Source of the DNA: Mariprofundus sp.
GTDB lineage: Bacteria > Pseudomonadota > Zetaproteobacteria > Mariprofundales > Mariprofundaceae
Direction of reading: 5' to 3'
Assembly (NCBI GenBank): GCA_030951095.1
Contig: JAUZQI010000051.1
Span: forward strand, 1 to 27,810
DNA length: 27,810 bases
Part shown: positions 23,621-27,810 of the stretch, piece by piece
Position numbering within the stretch: the stretch's first letter is position 1
Layout of the letters: every line of letters starts with the position of its first letter
Notes under the pieces: generated by a model
Databases searched by the model: none
Told to the model about the DNA's origin: nothing
Seen by the model: only the letters and a program-made list of their open reading frames with translations
Position numbers and translations under genes: made by a program

Positions 23621-24966
23621 TACGACACTATTTCGGCACTGATGGTGTTCGAGGCACAGTCAATAAAAGCCCGATGACGGCTGAATTTGCTCTGACTCTG
23701 GGGCGTGCCGCCGGGCATGTTCTGACGCGGCACCTGTCACATCAGCCTCATATTCTGATTGGAAAAGATACACGGTTATCCGGTTATATGATTGAATCGG
23801 CGTTGTGTGCGGGACTGACTGCACAAGGCATGAATGTTTTGCTTGTTGGCCCTGTTCCAACACCGGCTGTGGCTTATCTAACACGCAGCCTGCGTGCTGA
23901 TGCAGGCGTTATGCTTTCAGCTTCGCATAATCCCGCCGGGGATAATGGCATCAAATTTTTTGCAGCTGACGGCTTTAAGCTGGCCGATGAAATTGAGTTG
24001 GAAATCGAGGCGTGTATTGATGCATTGCCGCCATTGCCGCCAGCGCTGGAAGTTGGTAAAGCGGCTCGTGTTGATGATGCTCGCGGTCGTTATATTGAGT
24101 TTCTTAAAGGATCGCTGCCACACGGAATACGGTTGGACGGGTTTAAAGTCGTCGTCGATTGCGCCAATGGTGCCGCCTATGATGTGGCACCACGAATTCT
24201 GCAAGAACTGGGTTGTAATGTGATCAGCATGCATGACGATCCGGATGGTTATAATATCAACCGGGAATGCGGTTCGACTTATCCGGAATCCATGATTCGG
24301 CGTGTGACTGAATCAGATGCTGATATTGGTCTGGCGCTTGATGGTGATGCGGATCGACTCATAGCATGTGATAGCAATGGTCAGATTGTCGATGGTGACA
24401 GGGTTATTGCGATTTTGGCTGAACATGCGCATGACGCAGGTGTTTTGAGCGGTGGCGGCGTAGTTACCACGGTAATGAGTAATATGGGTCTCGAACGATA
24501 TCTGGGGGGTATGGGGCTTGCCATGTTCCGCGCCGCAGTGGGCGACCGTTATGTCTTGGAAATGATGCGTTCCAAAGGGTGTAATATCGGAGGTGAGCAA
24601 TCTGGCCATATGATTCTTCTCGACCATAACACGACAGGCGATGGCCTGATGACAGCGCTTCAGTTGCTCTCAGCTATGAGTGAGCAGGAAAAGCCTTTGG
24701 CAGACATGGCTGTTGATATGACGTTATTTCCTCAGAAAATGTGGAATATTGTTATGCCGGAGCGTAAGGATGTGCTGGCTGATGCACAGGTCATGAAACT
24801 TGTTCGTGATGCTGAGGCACGTCTGGGCAATGGTGGCCGGATCAATGTGCGGATGTCAGGAACCGAGCCGAAATTGCGTATTATGATTGAAGCCGAAGAT
24901 GAGGGTTTGATGCTGGATATAGGTGAGCCGCTCATGCAGTCGATTAGTGACAGGGTTTATATGTAA
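23617..24966 (+). CDS. glmM: Phosphoglucosamine mutase
   Basis: GlmM converts glucosamine-6-phosphate to glucosamine-1-phosphate on the way to UDP-GlcNAc, which feeds peptidoglycan and LPS. The 449-residue alpha-D-phosphohexomutase has the N-terminal YFGTDGVRGTVN, phospho-acceptor Ser103 in LSASHNPAGDNGIKFF and the Mg loop ALDGDADR. It also has the sugar-binding GGEQSGHMI and the C-terminal phosphate-binding RMSGTEPKLRIMIE. Length matches E. coli (445). It is the last gene of the operon. In Firmicutes GlmM binds CdaA and inhibits it, so the coupling seen here may reflect the same contact. Confidence 0.97.
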   Translation: MIRHYFGTDGVRGTVNKSPMTAEFALTLGRAAGHVLTRHLSHQPHILIGKDTRLSGYMIESALCAGLTAQGMNVLLVGPVPTPAVAYLTRSLRADAGVMLSASHNPAGDNGIKFFAADGFKLADEIELEIEACIDALPPLPPALEVGKAARVDDARGRYIEFLKGSLPHGIRLDGFKVVVDCANGAAYDVAPRILQELGCNVISMHDDPDGYNINRECGSTYPESMIRRVTESDADIGLALDGDADRLIACDSNGQIVDGDRVIAILAEHAHDAGVLSGGGVVTTVMSNMGLERYLGGMGLAMFRAAVGDRYVLEMMRSKGCNIGGEQSGHMILLDHNTTGDGLMTALQLLSAMSEQEKPLADMAVDMTLFPQKMWNIVMPERKDVLADAQVMKLVRDAEARLGNGGRINVRMSGTEPKLRIMIEAEDEGLMLDIGEPLMQSISDRVYM

Positions 24967-25028
24967 GCATCTCGGTAAAGCATACCTGATGAAATATGGC
25001 TGAAAAGGGGGCTGATTAAATCACTAGC

Positions 25029-25049
25029 AGATGCGGCGGATCAGCATCT
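25029..25049 (+). terminator. Possible weak terminator after glmM
   Basis: AGATGC (25029-25034) and GCATCT (25044-25049) form a 6-pair stem with a 9-base loop, followed by a T-rich but interrupted tract (TCCTGAAACTTTCTTTT). It lies 63 bases after the glmM stop and just before the convergent yqgE stop. The stem is short, so this is a tentative call. Confidence 0.25.
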
Positions 25050-25067
25050 TCCTGAAACTTTCTTTTA

Positions 25068-25640
25068 TCATGCGTGGCCAACCTGGCTGGATAGCTGGCT
25101 GCGCTCAATTCCCATACTTCGAGCCCCAAGATTCCAGCGTTCCTCCGGCGGTTCCTGAAAGACTATATGGTGGCTTGCTGGTGCGATAAGCCAGTCATTG
25201 TTAGATAATTCACGCTCCAGCTGTCCGGCCTGCCAGCCCGCATAACCGAGTATAAGCAAATAATGCTCGGGGCCATCTCCATCTCCCAAGTCTTCCAGTA
25301 CATCCCTTGATGCTGTCAGGTGCAACTCCTGTGATATCTGCATCGTTGATTCATAGATATTCCAACCATCGTGAAGCACAAAGCCTCTGAAGTCATCAAT
25401 CGGACCGCCTTCAAAGACTCTGGGTAAATGATTGTGCATATCAAATCTGATATCCGGCATGCAAATCCCAAGGTCATGCAGGACTTCAAACACATCGATT
25501 TGCCTTGGGCGGTTGATAATCAACCCCATACAGCCTTCAGCATTATGGTGACATATGAGTACTACAGCATCTCTGAAATTAGGGTCATCCAGAGCTGGGG
25601 AGGCGAGCAGTATCTGGCCAGCGAGCTGATTGATCTGCAT
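25068..25640 (-). CDS. yqgE: YqgE/AlgH family protein (DUF179)
   Basis: This 190-residue soluble protein belongs to the DUF179/AlgH family, whose exact role is not established. Family marks are QILLASPALDDPNFRDAVVL at the N-terminus, GLIINRPR, the FEGGPID segment, LILGYAGWQAGQLERELSNN and NDWLIAPA. The start at 25640 has AGGGGG at the right distance (5-6 bases) and matches the family N-terminus. A longer frame running upstream into pdxA is not supported. It lies 37 bases after the pdxA stop, so it is the third gene of surA-pdxA-yqgE. E. coli has rsmA (ksgA) at this place. Confidence 0.93.
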   Translation of the reverse strand: MQINQLAGQILLASPALDDPNFRDAVVLICHHNAEGCMGLIINRPRQIDVFEVLHDLGICMPDIRFDMHNHLPRVFEGGPIDDFRGFVLHDGWNIYESTMQISQELHLTASRDVLEDLGDGDGPEHYLLILGYAGWQAGQLERELSNNDWLIAPASHHIVFQEPPEERWNLGARSMGIERSQLSSQVGHA

Positions 25641-25677
25641 TTGAACCCCCTGAGAAGAACTGTCTAAATTGCGCCGA

Positions 25678-26706
25678 CTAGTCGTTAGCAGCCATTTGAC
25701 GAGCCATGCGTATGGCTGCAAGCAGACTGGTACAGGATACATCTTCAGTGCCTACCCGGTCAAGAGCGGTGCCGTGATCCACACTGGTTCGGATAAACGG
25801 TAACCCGAGCGTTATATTTACTGCTTCACCAAAGCTCAGCGTTTTTAAAGGAATCAGGGCCTGATCATGATAGCAGCAGACAATAGCATCATATGCTTGT
25901 CTCATGTTGGCGGAAAAAACCGTATCGGCTGGCAGTGGATTGCTTACATTCAACCCGCAGTCACGTGCCTGTTGTGCTGCCGGAGCCAGAACATCTATTT
26001 CCTCGCGACCAAAATGGCCTTGTTCACCAGCGTGTGGATTCAGGGCGCATAGAGCCAGGCGAGGGGCTTCTATGCCGAAACGAGAGCGCAGGTCGTGATC
26101 TACGATTTGCAGACATTTCAGCGTTGAGCTTGTTTTTAATGCATCCGGGACATCCCGCAAAGCCATATGTGTTGTTAACAAAGCGACGCGAATTTGGTTG
26201 GAGGCTAGCATCATCACGAAATCTGACTGTTTGGTGGGTTGTTGCATCGCCACGGCAGATAAATGAGCAAGAAATTCAGTATGGCCAGGAAATTCAAAAC
26301 CGGCGCTGCGCAGCACAGCTTTTTCGATCGGGCCGGTGACCAGCGCGGCTGCTTTGCCATGCAGACATGCATTTGCAGCTGCTTCAATACAGTGGACGAC
26401 CGCTTTGGCTGTGCGCTGAGAAGGGTTTCCTGCCATGACAGGACAGGAATTTTGCGTGGATAGCGGATTCCAGCATATTAATCCTTCTACAGAATTCGAA
26501 GATGCATTCAGGGTTGCCTCATTGATGTTATCGTATTCCTTTATCGGGATATCAATATCAATCAGTTCAAGCCGTTCTTGCAGCCATTTAGCCGGCGCGG
26601 CAATGATGCTGTGTTCAAATGTATCTTTCTGGCCTGACCAGGCGCGAAGAATACAATCCGAACCAATGCCTGCCGGTTCGCCGACAGTGATGACAAGCGG
26701 TATCAT
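25678..26706 (-). CDS. pdxA: 4-hydroxythreonine-4-phosphate dehydrogenase
   Basis: This is an NAD-dependent enzyme of the DXP-dependent pyridoxal-5'-phosphate pathway. The 342-residue protein has the N-terminal VITVGEPAGIGSD and LVTGPIEKAVLRSAG. It also has the metal site FPGHTEFLA, TTHMALRDVPDAL, the metal-site LNPHAGEQGHFGREE and CYHDQALIPLKTL, ending with IRTSVDHGTALD; all are standard. It has normal length (E. coli 329). It follows surA after 16 bases, a gene order shared with E. coli surA-pdxA, and is probably co-transcribed. The start codon lacks a strong Shine-Dalgarno. Confidence 0.96.
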   Translation of the reverse strand: MIPLVITVGEPAGIGSDCILRAWSGQKDTFEHSIIAAPAKWLQERLELIDIDIPIKEYDNINEATLNASSNSVEGLICWNPLSTQNSCPVMAGNPSQRTAKAVVHCIEAAANACLHGKAAALVTGPIEKAVLRSAGFEFPGHTEFLAHLSAVAMQQPTKQSDFVMMLASNQIRVALLTTHMALRDVPDALKTSSTLKCLQIVDHDLRSRFGIEAPRLALCALNPHAGEQGHFGREEIDVLAPAAQQARDCGLNVSNPLPADTVFSANMRQAYDAIVCCYHDQALIPLKTLSFGEAVNITLGLPFIRTSVDHGTALDRVGTEDVSCTSLLAAIRMARQMAAND

Positions 26707-26722
26707 GTGCTTGATGCCGGGG

Positions 26723-27810
26723 TTACTTTACGGGTTGTGTTCCTGCCGCATCCGGACAGGTCTGGTATTTTATGTTGGCCTCAGCCCGGAGGGAGGCTAT
26801 CCATCGGGGCAACTGCTCCTGCATTTTTATATTGGACAAACTCTGGGTGATTTTATCACGATTTGCTTGCAGGGAATTGGGATCGATATGTCGGGCGGCA
26901 ACGACACGGATAATATGCAGGCCAAACTGTGTTTTGACAACGCCACTGGTTTCGCCGGCATGCATGGCAAACACCACCTTCTCGAATTCCGGCACCATTG
27001 CCCCACGTTTGAACCAGCCAAGGTCGCCACCTCTGCTGGCGCTTGGCCCTTGTGATACTTCTTTTGCTCTGGTGCTAAAGGCCTCGTCACTGGCATCCTT
27101 CATTTCGCTGGCGATATCTTCAGCACGACTACGGATTTTGGTCTGGTCTTCTTCATCGGCAAGCGTGGGGGTTCGCAACAGGATATGGCGTGCATGCACT
27201 TCATCATAGCTGGAACCGACTTGTTCGGGTTCCTGCCAGCGTTCGTTCAGTGCCTTTAGAATATGAAAGCCGGAAGGCGTGCGAATGGGTTCAGTCAAGC
27301 CATGCAGTGGCAGTTCCAGTGCCGGAGTAAATCGTTGTGTAATGGAACCCTTGGTAAACCAACCCATGACACCCTGTTGCTGACGGTCAGGTGCCTCTGA
27401 ATAAACTGCAACCAGCCTGGCAAAATCTTCCCCGTTCACCAACTGATGATGGATGTTACGCACCTTGTTACGTATGCTGGCTAACAATTCGGGCGTGGGC
27501 TCACTGGGAAGAGAAATAAAAATATGACCGAGTTGCATCTCCCGACGAGGTTTGGTTTCAGCCATGTATTTCCTGTAATATTCACGGATCGATTCTTCGG
27601 ATATTTGCAGTTTGCTGCGTACAGCGATGTTAATCAAATTATTGATCAGAATCTGATCATGCATGTTTTCCTTGAACTGCTCTACATTGATTCCCTGTTG
27701 TTTCAATGCATCTTTCAATTGGCCCGGAAGCATTCCGTTGCTTGATTCTACACGTTCAATAGCTTTGTTAAGCTCTTCCTTGCTGACTTTTAAGTCAAGT
27801 TTTCGTGCTT
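26723..27810 (-). CDS. surA: Periplasmic chaperone / peptidyl-prolyl isomerase SurA (5' end outside window)
   Basis: SurA escorts outer-membrane proteins through the periplasm to the BAM complex. The frame is open through the right edge of the window, so the start and signal peptide are missing; about 362 residues are present. They include the N-terminal chaperone segment (LKVSKEELNKAIERVESSNG, then MLPGQLKDALKQQGINVEQF). Two parvulin domains follow: one around MQLGHIFISLP to GVMGWFTKGS, one around VHARHILLRTP to GGDLGWFKRGAMVPEF, each ending with a GFHI or GLHI strand. An ATG at 27733 is internal, not the true start. pdxA follows after 16 bases. Confidence 0.93.
   Translation of the reverse strand, partial: ARKLDLKVSKEELNKAIERVESSNGMLPGQLKDALKQQGINVEQFKENMHDQILINNLINIAVRSKLQISEESIREYYRKYMAETKPRREMQLGHIFISLPSEPTPELLASIRNKVRNIHHQLVNGEDFARLVAVYSEAPDRQQQGVMGWFTKGSITQRFTPALELPLHGLTEPIRTPSGFHILKALNERWQEPEQVGSSYDEVHARHILLRTPTLADEEDQTKIRSRAEDIASEMKDASDEAFSTRAKEVSQGPSASRGGDLGWFKRGAMVPEFEKVVFAMHAGETSGVVKTQFGLHIIRVVAARHIDPNSLQANRDKITQSLSNIKMQEQLPRWIASLRAEANIKYQTCPDAAGTQPVK

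Overview
This window is a chromosomal housekeeping stretch from a Gram-negative, proteobacterium-like organism. SurA indicates an outer membrane, and the gene orders ftsH-folP-...-glmM and surA-pdxA are proteobacterial. A diadenylate cyclase (c-di-AMP synthase) with a YbbR partner sits inside the ftsH-folP-glmM operon, which is not the E. coli arrangement. The moderate GC content and the overall mix of genes fit a lineage outside the well-studied Gammaproteobacteria. Zetaproteobacteria would be my guess, but this is inference from gene content only. I see no rRNA, tRNA, CRISPR array, phage or complete insertion sequence.

Left part (1-7631), mostly minus strand: a cut-off 3' end of an unknown gene, purN, xthA and ogt (nucleotide synthesis and DNA repair), a YqaA-type membrane protein on the plus strand, an AEC transporter, smpB, an SH3/coiled-coil envelope protein, a bile-acid:sodium-symporter-family transporter, and a coupled dcd-metF pair.

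Middle (7632-15708): a large tandem-GAF HD-GYP protein (predicted cyclic-di-GMP phosphodiesterase), then a 160-bp MITE-like element with perfect 18-bp terminal inverted repeats and a 4-bp target duplication, then leuC-leuD (isopropylmalate isomerase). On the minus strand follows a tightly overlapped zinc-uptake operon, znuA-znuC-znuB, ending with an RDD membrane protein.

Right part (15709-24966), all plus strand: a 752-residue protein I do not recognise overlaps tilS by 4 nt. After it come ftsH, folP, cdaA, a ybbR-domain gene and glmM, with overlapping stop and start codons at most junctions. This operon joins tRNA modification, membrane proteolysis, folate synthesis, c-di-AMP signalling and cell-wall precursor synthesis. 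The last segment (24967-27810, minus strand) holds surA (cut by the window edge), pdxA and yqgE.

The points most worth a second look are the unrecognised 752-residue protein, whose C-terminal half shows a weak resemblance to nucleotide-cyclase folds; the MITE-like element; and the hybrid ftsH-folP-cdaA-ybbR-glmM operon. Several start codons below were chosen from family N-termini and Shine-Dalgarno (SD) position rather than as the longest reading frame.
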